Assembly: GCF_003958625.1 (NCBI RefSeq)
Contig: NZ_RSEL01000027.1
Coordinates: forward strand, 1-47,979
Reading direction: 5' to 3'
Origin: Tsuneonella rigui
GTDB lineage: Bacteria; Pseudomonadota; Alphaproteobacteria; Sphingomonadales; Sphingomonadaceae
DNA: 47,979 bases
This document shows, one piece after another, positions 15,633 to 23,659 of the stretch. The position numbers were made by a program, and so were the translations under genes. The first letter of the stretch is position 1. Each line of letters starts with the position of its first letter. Under the pieces are notes generated by a model. The model was given only the letters and a program-made list of their open reading frames with translations, searched no databases and was not told where the DNA came from.

Positions 15633-17771
15633 ATGCGGTGGTTCGTGGGGTTCGCGATGGCCCTGGCGCTGGCGGGGTGCAACTCGGGCAGCGGCGGGGC
15701 CGAGAGTGCGGCCAAGGTCACTCCCCCGACCGAAGGCGTCACCGACGCGATGATCGCCGCCGCCGCGGGCGAGGAGTGGCTGACCTACGGCCGCGACTAC
15801 GCCGAGCAGCGCTTCTCCCCGCTGACCCAGATCGACGAAAGCTCGGTCGGCAAGCTTGGCCTGTCGTGGTTCTTCGACCTCGACACCGCGCGCGGGCAGG
15901 AAGCGACCCCGCTGATGCACAACGGCGTGCTCTACGTCACCAGCGCGTGGAGCAAGGTCTATGCGTTCGACGCGGTGACCGGCCAGCTCAAGTGGTCGTA
16001 CGATCCGCAAGTCCCGCGCGAGACGCTGGTCCGCGCGTGCTGTGACGCGGTCAACCGCGGTGTCGCGCTCTACGGCGACAAGGTCTATCTCGGCACCCTC
16101 GACGGGCGGCTGGTCGCGCTTAACCAAAGCGACGGCAAGGTCGCCTGGTCTAAGCTCGCGGTGCCCGACCAGAAGAACTACACCATCACCGGCGCTCCGC
16201 GCGCGGCCAAGGGCCTGATCCTGCTCGGCAGCGGCGGCTCGGAGTACAAGGCGCGCGGCTACATCGCGGCCTACGACTGGAAGACCGGCAACGAGGTGTG
16301 GCGCTTCAACACCGTGCCCGGCAACCCCGCCGACGGGTTCGACAAGGACGGCGTCAACGCCAAGGCGATGGAGACCGCGGCGAAGACCTGGGGCGGCGAG
16401 TGGTGGAAGCTGGGCGGCGGTGGGACGGTGTGGGATTCGATCGTTTACGATCCGCAGACCAACCTCGTCCTGTTCGGCACCGGCAATGCCGAGCCGTGGA
16501 ATCCCAAGGCGATCGATCGCGGCACGGGGGACGCGCTCTACACCGCCTCGATCGTGGCAGTCGATGCGGACACCGGCCAGTATCGCTGGCACTTCCAGGA
16601 GACGCCCGAGGACCGGTGGGACTTCGACAGCAACGCGCAGATCATCATGGCCGACCTCGAGATCGGCGGCCAGCAGCGCCACGTCGCGATGCACGCGCCG
16701 AAGAACGGCTATTTCTACGTCCTCGACGCCAAGACCGGGCAGTTCCTCAACGCGAAGCCCTTCGCGACCCAGAACTGGACCACCGGGATCGACCCCAAGA
16801 CCGGCAAGCCCGCGATCAATCCGGAGGCGCGCTACGAGGTCACCGGCAAGCCGTTCATCTCGCTCCCCAGCGCGATGGGCGCGCACTCCTGGCAGCCGAT
16901 GAGCATGAGCCGGCAGACCGGCCTCGTGTATATTCCGACCAACCAGGTCGCCGCGGCCTATCTCGCGGCGCAGGGGTGGAAGGAAAGCGACATCGGCTTC
17001 CAGGTCGGGCTCGACAGCGGCAAGACCGCGGTGCCGGCCGACGCCAAGGCGCGCGCCGCGGCCAAGGCCGCGACCACCGGCGCGCTGCTGGCGTGGGATC
17101 CGGTCAAGCAGGCGCCCGCGTGGAAGGTCGATTATCCCGGTCCGTGGAATGGCGGCACGCTGGCGACCGCCGGCAACCTCGTGTTCCAGGGCACCGCGAC
17201 CGGCCAGTTTGTCGCCTACAATGCCAAGAGCGGCGGCAAGCTGTGGTCCTTCCCGACCCAAACCGGGGTGATCGCCGCGCCGATGACCTACTCGATCAAT
17301 GGCGAGCAGTACGTCGCCATCCTCGCCGGCTGGGGCGGCGTGTACGACCTTGCCGCGGGCGTGGTGGCCGATAAGTCGGGCCCGGTCCGCAACATCAGCC
17401 GCCTGCTGGTGTTCAAGCTCGGCGGCACCGCCAAGCTGCCGGCGGTCAAGCCGATGGCGAAACAGGTGCTCGACCCGCCGCCGTTTACCGGCACGCCCCA
17501 ACAGGTCGCGCTCGGCAGCGACCTGTTCGGCCGCTACTGCTCGGTCTGCCACGGCGACGCGGCGGTCGCCGGCGCGCTGGTGCCCGACCTCCGGCACTCG
17601 GCGGCGATCGGCTATCCCGATACGATCAAGTCGGTGGTGATCGACGGGGCATTGCAGCACAACGGCATGGTCAGCTTCGCCAGCGCGCTGCGCCCGGCCG
17701 ATGCCGAGGCGATCCGCCAGTACCTGATCAAGCGCGCCAACGAGGACAAGGCGCTGGAGGGGAAGCGCTGA
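15633..17771 (+). CDS. PQQ-dependent quinohaemoprotein alcohol dehydrogenase with C-terminal cytochrome c
   Basis: A 712-residue lipoprotein: signal peptide with lipobox LAGC (Cys16), an eight-bladed PQQ propeller (~40-590) and a cytochrome c domain with haem site CSVCH (636-640). The vicinal cysteines Cys136-Cys137 form the PQQ-contacting disulfide of this family. TGNAEPWNP holds the metal-binding Asn. Catalytic Asp330 lies in RWDFDS with a second acid, Asp332, two residues on; in PedH- and XoxF-type enzymes that second Asp marks lanthanide instead of calcium at the PQQ site. It would oxidise alcohols in the periplasm and pass electrons through its own haem. GGGAGG stands seven bases before this ATG. 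No pqq biosynthesis genes are in the window. The aldehyde dehydrogenase downstream could use its product. Confidence 0.93.
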   Translation: MRWFVGFAMALALAGCNSGSGGAESAAKVTPPTEGVTDAMIAAAAGEEWLTYGRDYAEQRFSPLTQIDESSVGKLGLSWFFDLDTARGQEATPLMHNGVLYVTSAWSKVYAFDAVTGQLKWSYDPQVPRETLVRACCDAVNRGVALYGDKVYLGTLDGRLVALNQSDGKVAWSKLAVPDQKNYTITGAPRAAKGLILLGSGGSEYKARGYIAAYDWKTGNEVWRFNTVPGNPADGFDKDGVNAKAMETAAKTWGGEWWKLGGGGTVWDSIVYDPQTNLVLFGTGNAEPWNPKAIDRGTGDALYTASIVAVDADTGQYRWHFQETPEDRWDFDSNAQIIMADLEIGGQQRHVAMHAPKNGYFYVLDAKTGQFLNAKPFATQNWTTGIDPKTGKPAINPEARYEVTGKPFISLPSAMGAHSWQPMSMSRQTGLVYIPTNQVAAAYLAAQGWKESDIGFQVGLDSGKTAVPADAKARAAAKAATTGALLAWDPVKQAPAWKVDYPGPWNGGTLATAGNLVFQGTATGQFVAYNAKSGGKLWSFPTQTGVIAAPMTYSINGEQYVAILAGWGGVYDLAAGVVADKSGPVRNISRLLVFKLGGTAKLPAVKPMAKQVLDPPPFTGTPQQVALGSDLFGRYCSVCHGDAAVAGALVPDLRHSAAIGYPDTIKSVVIDGALQHNGMVSFASALRPADAEAIRQYLIKRANEDKALEGKR

Positions 17772-17777
17772 TTCCTT

Positions 17778-17901
17778 AGCCCTCTCCCCTTGCGGGAGAG
17801 GGAGGAGCGCCGTCAGGCGCGGAGGGAGAGGGGACCGCCGCGCCAGCGGCGGCTCACGCCGCCGACCCTCTCCCAACCCTCTCCCTCAAGGGGAGAGGGC
17901 T
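17778..17901. repeat. Long inverted repeat of CCCTCTCC type between the two dehydrogenase genes
   Basis: A 15-bp arm AGCCCTCTCCCCTTG (17778-17792) is repeated inverted at 17887-17901. Further CCCTCTCC/GGGAGAGG copies and the self-complementary GCCGCCGCGCC/GGCGGC region lie between them, so the transcript could fold into a long branched hairpin. It begins six bases after the alcohol dehydrogenase stop. It may act as a terminator or RNA-stabilising structure, or be a dispersed intergenic repeat. Confidence 0.6.
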
Positions 17902-17985
17902 TAGCAGCAATAACCATTTGGCCACCCGCCCGCGCGTGGTAGGTTGCCGCCCGAAACCGATTCCAAACAAAACCCGGAGAGCCCG

Positions 17986-19410
17986 ATGCCCGAGACCTAT
18001 CCCAACCTGATCGATGGCGAGCTGGTCACCACCGCCGCGACGATGGAAGTGCTGAACCCCGCGAATGAGCAGGTCATCGCGCTGGTCCCCTCGTGCGGCA
18101 AGGACGAGCTCGACCGCGCAGTCGCCGCCGCGCGCCGCGCGTTCCAGACCTGGAAGAAGACCCCGGTCGACGATCGCCGCAAGGTGATCCAGGGCATCGC
18201 CGCCGCGATCAAGGACAACGCCGACGAGCTGTTCCGCCTGCTCACCACCGAACAGGGCAAGCCCCACGCGCAGGCGCAGATGGAGATCTACGGCGCCGCC
18301 GGCATGGCCGCCGCGCAATCGACGCTCAATCTCGAAGAGACCATCAACCAGGATGACGAGCAGCGCCTCAGCCGTACCCGCCGGGTGCCGGTGGGCGTGG
18401 TCGGCGGCATCGTCCCGTGGAACTTCCCGGTGATGATGGCGATCCAGAAGATCGTCCCCGCGCTGCTGTCGGGCTGCACGATCGTGCTCAAGCCGAGCCC
18501 GTTCACCCCGCTGACCACGCTCAAGATCGCCGAGCTGATCAAGGACGTGGTGCCCGCCGGCACGGTCAACATCATCACCGGCGAGGACAGCCTCGGCCCG
18601 CTCATCACCGAGCATCCGGACATCGACAAGATCACCTTCACCGGCTCCACTGCGACCGGCAAGAAGATCATGGAAGGCGCCTCGAAGGACCTCAAGCGCA
18701 TCACGCTGGAGCTCGGCGGCAACGACGCCTCGATCGTGCTGCCCGATGCCGACGTCTCCAAGGTCGCCGAGCAACTGTTCTGGTCGAGCTTCTCCAACGC
18801 CGGGCAGATCTGCGTCGCCGCCAAGCGGATCTACATCCACGAGGACATCTACGACGAGCTTTCCCAAGCGATCGCCGAGTACGCCAAGCAGGTCAAAGTC
18901 GGCGACGGTTCCGAGCAGGGGACCGGCGTCGGTCCGATCCAGAACAAGAAGCAGTTCGACCGGGTGTGCGAGCTGATCCAGGACGCCAAGGACAACGGCT
19001 ACAAGTTCCTGACCGGCGGCGACGTCGATCCCTCGGGCACCGGCTACTACGTGCCGATCACCATTCTCGACAATCCGCCCGAGGATGCGCGGATCGTCGC
19101 GGAAGAGCAGTTCGGCCCGGTCATGCCGCTGATGAAGTTCTCGACCACCGAGGAAGCGATCGAGCGCGCCAATAACTCCGAATACGGCCTCGCCGGCGCG
19201 GTGTGGACCGCCGATCCGGCCAAGGGAGTCGAAGTCGCCGAGCAGCTCGAGACCGGCACCGTGTGGGTCAACGAGTACCTCCACCTGTCGCCCTTCGCGC
19301 CGTTCGGCGGGCACAAGCAGTCGGGCTTCGGCGCCGAGTACGGCCTCGAAGGCCTGAAGGAGTTCACCTACCCGCAGGTGATCACGGTCAAGAAGGACGC
19401 CTTCGCCTAA
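17986..19410 (+). CDS. NAD(P)+-dependent aldehyde dehydrogenase
   Basis: A 474-residue member of the aldehyde dehydrogenase superfamily: GIVPWNFPV and KPSPFTPL cofactor segments, FTGST nucleotide loop, general base Glu242 in LELGGND and nucleophile Cys276 in NAGQICVA, ending in PFGGHKQSGFGAEYG. It oxidises an aldehyde to a carboxylic acid in the cytoplasm. Specificity is open; the pattern fits the broad-range AldA/betaine-aldehyde/aminobutyraldehyde group. Placement directly after the PQQ alcohol dehydrogenase suggests a two-step alcohol to acid route, though the structured 214-base gap may separate transcripts. The ATG at 17986 follows GGAGAG; the frame upstream to 17944 is not needed. Confidence 0.92.
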   Translation: MPETYPNLIDGELVTTAATMEVLNPANEQVIALVPSCGKDELDRAVAAARRAFQTWKKTPVDDRRKVIQGIAAAIKDNADELFRLLTTEQGKPHAQAQMEIYGAAGMAAAQSTLNLEETINQDDEQRLSRTRRVPVGVVGGIVPWNFPVMMAIQKIVPALLSGCTIVLKPSPFTPLTTLKIAELIKDVVPAGTVNIITGEDSLGPLITEHPDIDKITFTGSTATGKKIMEGASKDLKRITLELGGNDASIVLPDADVSKVAEQLFWSSFSNAGQICVAAKRIYIHEDIYDELSQAIAEYAKQVKVGDGSEQGTGVGPIQNKKQFDRVCELIQDAKDNGYKFLTGGDVDPSGTGYYVPITILDNPPEDARIVAEEQFGPVMPLMKFSTTEEAIERANNSEYGLAGAVWTADPAKGVEVAEQLETGTVWVNEYLHLSPFAPFGGHKQSGFGAEYGLEGLKEFTYPQVITVKKDAFA

Positions 19411-19470
19411 CTTTGGGAACTTCCCACCCCGGCGCGGCGAGCGTAGTCTCTCGCGCCGGGGAGGATTACG

Positions 19471-19716
19471 ATGGCAAAGGGCACGGACATCCCGGCCGAT
19501 TTCGGCGCGCTGGTGGGGTGGGATCACCAGGACCTCGGCGACCGGGTGATGGTGCGGCTGCAGAGCACGCAGCATGCGGACCTTGGCTCCGACAGCACGC
19601 TTGATGAATTCCGCTATTTCATGACCAAGAACCAGGCGGTCGTGCTGGCAAACTACCTCTATTCGATCTCCGAGCGGTTGCCGCAGGCCAAGCGCAAGCG
19701 GGGCTGGTTCCGGTAA
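19471..19716 (+). CDS. Small hypothetical protein (81 aa)
   Basis: A soluble 81-residue protein of mixed composition (GWDHQDLGDRVMVRLQST, then DEFRYFMTKNQAVVLANYLYSISERL), ending in a basic tail KRKRGWFR. There is no signal peptide or membrane segment. A strong ribosome site GGGGAGGA stands six bases before the ATG, which supports a real gene. It lies between the aldehyde dehydrogenase and a GDT1-family transporter. I do not recognise the family. The helix with YLYSISERL could mediate dimerisation. Confidence 0.7.
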   Translation: MAKGTDIPADFGALVGWDHQDLGDRVMVRLQSTQHADLGSDSTLDEFRYFMTKNQAVVLANYLYSISERLPQAKRKRGWFR

Positions 19717-19760
19717 CCTCCCTTGCTCTCCACGGCGGCGCCCGCCACAGCGCCGCCGAT

Positions 19761-20324
19761 ATGGAAGCCCTGCTCACCTCCACCGCGCTGGTCGCGCTCG
19801 CCGAGATCGGCGACAAGACAATGCTGCTGGCGATCGTCCTCGCCACCCGCTTTCGCCGCCCCCTGCCGATCATCGCCGGTATTTTCTTCGCCACCATCGC
19901 GAACCACGCGCTCGCCGCCTGGGCGGGAAGCTTGGCCGCCGAGTTCTTTGCCGGGCAGGCCTTTCGCCTGATCGTTGCCGCAAGTTTCGTCGTGATGGGC
20001 CTGTGGACCCTGATACCCGACAAGTTCGATGACGACGACGCGCCCGCGGTAACGTCGCGGGGTGCGTTCCTGACCACTCTGGTCGCGTTCTTTATCGTCG
20101 AGATGGGCGACAAGACCCAGCTCGCGACGGTCGCGCTCGGCGCGCAGTATCACGATGTGTTGGCGGTCGCGGCCGGCACCACGCTCGGCATGATGATCGC
20201 CAACGTACCCGCGGTCCTGCTGGGCGATGCGCTGGTCAAGCGCGTGTCGCTCAAAGCCGTGCGGATCGCCGCCGCCGCGCTGTTCGTCGCGGTCGGCGCG
20301 TGGATGCTGGTCGAAACGCTCTAG
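19761..20324 (+). CDS. TMEM165/GDT1 family cation transporter
   Basis: A 187-residue membrane protein with six predicted helices in two homologous halves, each carrying the family signature: EIGDKT (15-20) and EMGDKT (114-119). A short acidic loop (DDDDA, ~90-94) separates them. UPF0016/GDT1 proteins export Mn2+ or Ca2+ from the cytoplasm, and several bacterial members are Mn2+ exporters. I saw no manganese riboswitch in the short 44-base upstream gap. The family call is firm; the ion is inferred. Confidence 0.92.
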   Translation: MEALLTSTALVALAEIGDKTMLLAIVLATRFRRPLPIIAGIFFATIANHALAAWAGSLAAEFFAGQAFRLIVAASFVVMGLWTLIPDKFDDDDAPAVTSRGAFLTTLVAFFIVEMGDKTQLATVALGAQYHDVLAVAAGTTLGMMIANVPAVLLGDALVKRVSLKAVRIAAAALFVAVGAWMLVETL

Positions 20325-20358
20325 CGAATCGCTCGCCTTCGTCGTCAGGTGCCGGCGT

Positions 20359-20790
20359 ATGGGATCGTCCTACCGTCCGCTGATCCGCCACGCGCTGCTT
20401 TATGGCGGCGTACTGGCGATCCTCGCGCTGGCGGCGGCGCTGATCGACTTCCGCCTGACGCTCGGCGGCGGCCCGGCGCGGCTGTCGGGGCTAATGCTCG
20501 CGCTGCTGTTCTCGGGGCTCGGCATCTGGCTCGGGCTGCGCCTGTCGCCCCGGCGGCGCGAGGCTTTCGAGCGCAATGCCGCGGGCATCGCCGCGCTCGG
20601 CATCAGCGCGCGCGAGCTCGAGGTGCTCGATCGGCTGGCCGAAGGCGCCTCGACCAAGGTCATCGCCCGCCAACTCGCGATCTCGCCCAACACGGTGAAG
20701 ACGCACCTCGCGCGGCTGTTCGAGAAGCTGGAGGCGACCAATCGGACGCAGGCGATCGCCAAGGCGCGCGCGCTCGATATCCTGCCCTGA
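20359..20790 (+). CDS. Membrane-anchored LuxR-type HTH transcriptional regulator
   Basis: A 143-residue protein with two N-terminal membrane helices (ALLYGGVLAILALAAALI and LSGLMLALLFSGLGIWLGL), followed by a basic linker (SPRRREAFERN) and a complete LuxR/GerE DNA-binding domain (~78-140: ISARELEVLDRLAEGASTKVIARQLAISPNTVKTHLARLFEKL). There is no receiver or ligand-binding domain, so any sensing must occur in the membrane or through a partner. The next gene encodes a DUF4199 membrane protein, a frequent neighbour of such regulators. The ATG at 20359 is chosen, 34 bases after the transporter stop. Confidence 0.88.
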   Translation: MGSSYRPLIRHALLYGGVLAILALAAALIDFRLTLGGGPARLSGLMLALLFSGLGIWLGLRLSPRRREAFERNAAGIAALGISARELEVLDRLAEGASTKVIARQLAISPNTVKTHLARLFEKLEATNRTQAIAKARALDILP

Positions 20791-20877
20791 AATCGCGCAA
20801 ATCACCCGGATGGGCGATTGGTTTTGGTGCGGTTCGGGTTAGCCTCGCGGGCTCAGGCCAACACGGGGGACTGGAAG

Positions 20878-21396
20878 ATGACTCGCATAATTCTGCTCTA
20901 CGGATCGACCGCCGGCGGTATCGTCACCGCGATCATGCTGTTGTCGATCGGCTCGGGCGTGCACAGCGTAGTGCTGGGCTACCTGTCGATGCTTGTGGCG
21001 CTGAGCATGGTCTTCATCGGCATCAAGCGATACCGCGACGAGCAATTGGGCGGCACCATCCGCTTCTGGACCGCGATCGCGGTCGGGCTCGGCATCTCTG
21101 GCGTAGCCTCGCTGTTCTATGCGCTGGGGTGGGAGGCGTACCTCTACGCCACCGATTATCGCTTCATGCCCGAATACACCGCCAGCCTGATCGAAGCGCA
21201 GCGCGCCGCGGGCGCTTCGGCGCAGGAGATCGCGAAGATGTCGGCAGAGATGGACGCGTTCGCCAAATCGTACGAGAACCCGCTGATCCGGCTGCTGTTC
21301 ACCCTCAGCGAGATCGCCCCGGTCGCGCTGATCGTGACGCTGATCGCGGCCGCATTGCTGCGCAAGCCCGGCTTCCTGCCGGCACGCGCCCGATAG
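20878..21396 (+). CDS. DUF4199 family membrane protein
   Basis: A 172-residue protein with four membrane helices: two at the N-terminus (ILLYGSTAGGIVTAIMLLSIG; VVLGYLSMLVALSMVFIGI), one at ~62-84 and one at ~140-165. A charged helical loop (~95-135) rich in Glu and Lys lies between the last two. IGIKRYRDEQLGGTIRFW is typical of DUF4199. Its function is unknown. It follows the membrane-anchored LuxR regulator by 87 bases, and I infer that the two form a sensory pair. GGGGGA stands before the ATG at 20878; the upstream extension is not supported. Confidence 0.85.
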   Translation: MTRIILLYGSTAGGIVTAIMLLSIGSGVHSVVLGYLSMLVALSMVFIGIKRYRDEQLGGTIRFWTAIAVGLGISGVASLFYALGWEAYLYATDYRFMPEYTASLIEAQRAAGASAQEIAKMSAEMDAFAKSYENPLIRLLFTLSEIAPVALIVTLIAAALLRKPGFLPARAR

Positions 21397-21403
21397 GGAG
21401 ACG

Positions 21404-21790
21404 ATGATGGCAAAAGTGCTCGGAGTGGGCGGCATATTCTTCAAGTCGGCCGACCCGCAGGCCACTCGCGAGTGGTACAATCAGGTGCTCGGCATCGAGT
21501 TCGAAGGCTGGGGGGGAACCGTTTTCCTGCCCGAAACCGCTGCCGCCCACCCTGGCGCCGGCACCGTGTTCAGCCCGTTCGACGCGGCGAACGACTACTT
21601 CGCGCCGTCGGAAGAGCAGTTCATGATCAACCTGATGGTCGACGATCTCGAAAGCATGCTGGTGCGCTGCGCCGGGCACGGGGTCGAGCCGATCCTGCAC
21701 ATGCCGAACGAGGCCAACGGCCACTTCGCGCACATCATGGATCCCGATGGCCGCAAGATCGAGCTGTGGGAGCCGAAGCCGATGGGCTGA
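21404..21790 (+). CDS. VOC family (glyoxalase/bleomycin-resistance fold) protein
   Basis: A 128-residue single-module VOC protein: GGIFFKSADPQATREWYNQVLGI at the start and GHFAHIMDPDGRKIELWEP at the end, the usual beta-alpha-beta-beta-beta pattern with the metal ligand Glu in IELWEP. Such proteins are lyases, dioxygenases or antibiotic-binding proteins; no substrate can be named. Tandem ATG codons at 21404 and 21407 follow GGGAG, and the second has the better spacing. It begins seven bases after the DUF4199 gene and may share its transcript. Confidence 0.88.
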   Translation: MMAKVLGVGGIFFKSADPQATREWYNQVLGIEFEGWGGTVFLPETAAAHPGAGTVFSPFDAANDYFAPSEEQFMINLMVDDLESMLVRCAGHGVEPILHMPNEANGHFAHIMDPDGRKIELWEPKPMG

Positions 21791-21800
21791 AGGCGACCGT

Positions 21801-23132
21801 TCAGGCGGCGGGCTTCGGGGGCGTGGCGGCCACCTTCGGCGCCACCCGCCAGATCACGTTGCCGCCGTCGTCGGCGATCAGCAGCGCGCCGCTCGCGTCG
21901 AACCCGACACCAACCGGGCGCCCGCGCACGGTGAAGTCCTTGTCTGTGAACCCGCCGACGAAGGTCTGCGCCTTGCCGCTCGGCCGGCCATTGGCGAACG
22001 GCACGAACGCGACCTGGTAGCCGTTGGGCTTCTCGCGGTCCCAGCTGCCATGCTCGCCGATGAACGCACCGCCCTTGTACTGCGCGGGGAAGGCCGAGCC
22101 GTTCTCGAAGACAAGCCCAAGCCCGGCGACGTGCGATGACAGCGCGTAGTCAGGCGGAATCGCCTTCCTGACCATGTCGGGCCGCTCGGGCTTCACCCGC
22201 TTGTCGACATGCTGGCCGTAATAGCTCCACGGCCAGCCGTAGTGCGCCCCGGCCTGCACGTGCGTCATGTAGTCGGGCACGAGATCGTTGCCGAGCTCGT
22301 CGCGCTCGTTGACCACGGTCCACAGCTCGCCGGTGGTGGGGTTGAAGGTGAGGCCGTTGGGATTGCGCAGGCCGGTGGCATAGATGCGCTTGGCGCCGTC
22401 CTCCGGGTGCACTTCCCAGATGGCGGCGCGGCCTTCCTCGGCTTCCAGCCCGTTCTCGACGATGTTCGAGTTGGAGCCGACCCCGGCATAGAGGCGGCTG
22501 CCGTCGGGGCTGATGGTCAGGTCCTTGGTCCAGTGGTGATCGATCGTGCCCTTGGGCAAGTCGGTCAACCGCGTGGGGCGGCCGAGCCTGGTCTGGCCGG
22601 GCGTGAAATCCCACCGCAGGATCGCGCCCGTCTCCGCGACATAAAGATAGCCGCCGTTGACGACGATGCCGAATGGGGAATCGAGCTTCGAGGCGAGCAC
22701 GGTCTTCTGGTCCGCCTTGCCGTCACCATCGGTGTCGCGGAGCAGCAGCAGGTCGTTTGCGGGTGGCTTGTCGGCGTGCGACGCGCCGAGCACCATCCCG
22801 TAGATGATGTCCTTCGGCCGGTTCACTCCCTCGAGGCCAGGCCCGCCGGATTCGACCACCAGCACGTCGCCGTTGGGCAGACCCAGCACCCGGCGCGGGC
22901 CGGCAAGGTCGGTCGCGAACGCAGTGATGGTGAACCCTTCGGGGACTGTCGGCGTCTGCCCGCTCTTCCAACCGACGATGTTGGCGATGCCCATCGGCGG
23001 GATCAGGAACTGCTGCGGCTCAGGCAGGAACGGATCGGCACCGATCTGGCGCGAGGGGTCGATGATCTCCTTCGAGCACCCCGTCAGCGCGAGCGCGGCG
23101 AGAGCGGCGGTAGCGAGCAGGCGCGGGCTCAT
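21801..23132 (-). CDS. PQQ-type sugar (L-sorbosone) dehydrogenase family lipoprotein
   Basis: A 443-residue lipoprotein with signal peptide and lipobox LTGC (Cys19), then a six-bladed propeller typical of soluble glucose/sorbosone dehydrogenases: GFTITAFATDLAGPRRVLGLPNGDVLVVES, DTDGDGKAD (calcium-type loop), HHWTKDLTISPDGSRLYAGVGS, GLRNPNGLTFNPTTGELWTVVNERDELG, GAHYGWPW and GEHGSWDREKPNGYQV. Family members oxidise aldoses or related aldehydes in the periplasm with PQQ. The ATG at 23132 overlaps the stop of the DUF2231 gene, and GAGGAGG stands 8 bases upstream. The long open frame beyond 23132 is not part of the gene. Confidence 0.9.
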   Translation of the reverse strand: MSPRLLATAALAALALTGCSKEIIDPSRQIGADPFLPEPQQFLIPPMGIANIVGWKSGQTPTVPEGFTITAFATDLAGPRRVLGLPNGDVLVVESGGPGLEGVNRPKDIIYGMVLGASHADKPPANDLLLLRDTDGDGKADQKTVLASKLDSPFGIVVNGGYLYVAETGAILRWDFTPGQTRLGRPTRLTDLPKGTIDHHWTKDLTISPDGSRLYAGVGSNSNIVENGLEAEEGRAAIWEVHPEDGAKRIYATGLRNPNGLTFNPTTGELWTVVNERDELGNDLVPDYMTHVQAGAHYGWPWSYYGQHVDKRVKPERPDMVRKAIPPDYALSSHVAGLGLVFENGSAFPAQYKGGAFIGEHGSWDREKPNGYQVAFVPFANGRPSGKAQTFVGGFTDKDFTVRGRPVGVGFDASGALLIADDGGNVIWRVAPKVAATPPKPAA

Positions 23133-23581
23133 CGTTCGTCCCTCCTCACCACGTGGACATAGGCGAGCCGCCCCCCGAGGTGTCCGCTGACGACGAGCAG
23201 CAACACGGTAATGATCGACAGCGTCAGCCCCGTCGGCACCACCGAGGTCCACCCGTCGCGGGCGTGGACGAAGTTGTTGAACAGCGCGACCACGAACAGC
23301 ACGAGGTTGGCGATCATGTGGATCCAGCCGATCAGCGGCCGACCATCCTTGCAAGTGCCGAGGAAGAAATCGATCGCCCCGAACACCGCCGCGATTCCCG
23401 CAAACAGCGTACCGAACGCGAGCAGCCATTGCGAGATGTTGGTCCACTGCACGTTCGCCGTGTTGGCATAGGCGATATCGGTCAGCAGCGCGCCGATGAA
23501 GCACACGATCGGGAAAGGCACCAGCATCGCATGGATGGGCACGCCATGCAGCGTCGCCTTGGGGATGATCGGCGTGGACAT
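23129..23581 (-). CDS. DUF2231 family integral membrane protein
   Basis: A 150-residue protein with four membrane helices (MLVPFPIVCFIGALLTDIAY; ISQWLLAFGTLFAGIAAVFGAIDF; IHMIANLVLFVVALFNNF; GLTLSIITVLLLVVSGHLGG) and histidines near helix ends (HGVPIHAMLVPFP; GWIHMIANL; SGHLGGRL) that could bind haem. DUF2231 proteins are unassigned, often next to periplasmic oxidoreductases. The coupled ATGA overlap with the PQQ-type dehydrogenase suggests a membrane electron acceptor or anchor, which is inference. The ATG at 23581 is preferred over one at 23593 because GAGG precedes it. Confidence 0.87.
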   Translation of the reverse strand: MSTPIIPKATLHGVPIHAMLVPFPIVCFIGALLTDIAYANTANVQWTNISQWLLAFGTLFAGIAAVFGAIDFFLGTCKDGRPLIGWIHMIANLVLFVVALFNNFVHARDGWTSVVPTGLTLSIITVLLLVVSGHLGGRLAYVHVVRRDER

Positions 23582-23659
23582 GGGCAACCTCATCGCAGCG
23601 GAGATGGTTGCAAAGTTAACGAACCAGAGCCGCTCCGGTTTCAGTCGACCTGATAATTA

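Noticed and set aside
15597-17876. A 759-codon open frame antisense to the alcohol dehydrogenase
   Set aside because: It is a codon-bias shadow in GC-rich DNA: Arg/Gly/His/Ala-rich translation, no family resemblance and no ribosome site.
17854-19575. A 573-codon open frame antisense to the aldehyde dehydrogenase
   Set aside because: Same reason; the sense strand encodes a complete enzyme with catalytic residues.
22209-23162. Long plus-strand open frame opposite the sugar dehydrogenase
   Set aside because: Composition is of a shadow frame; the minus strand has the lipobox and propeller motifs.
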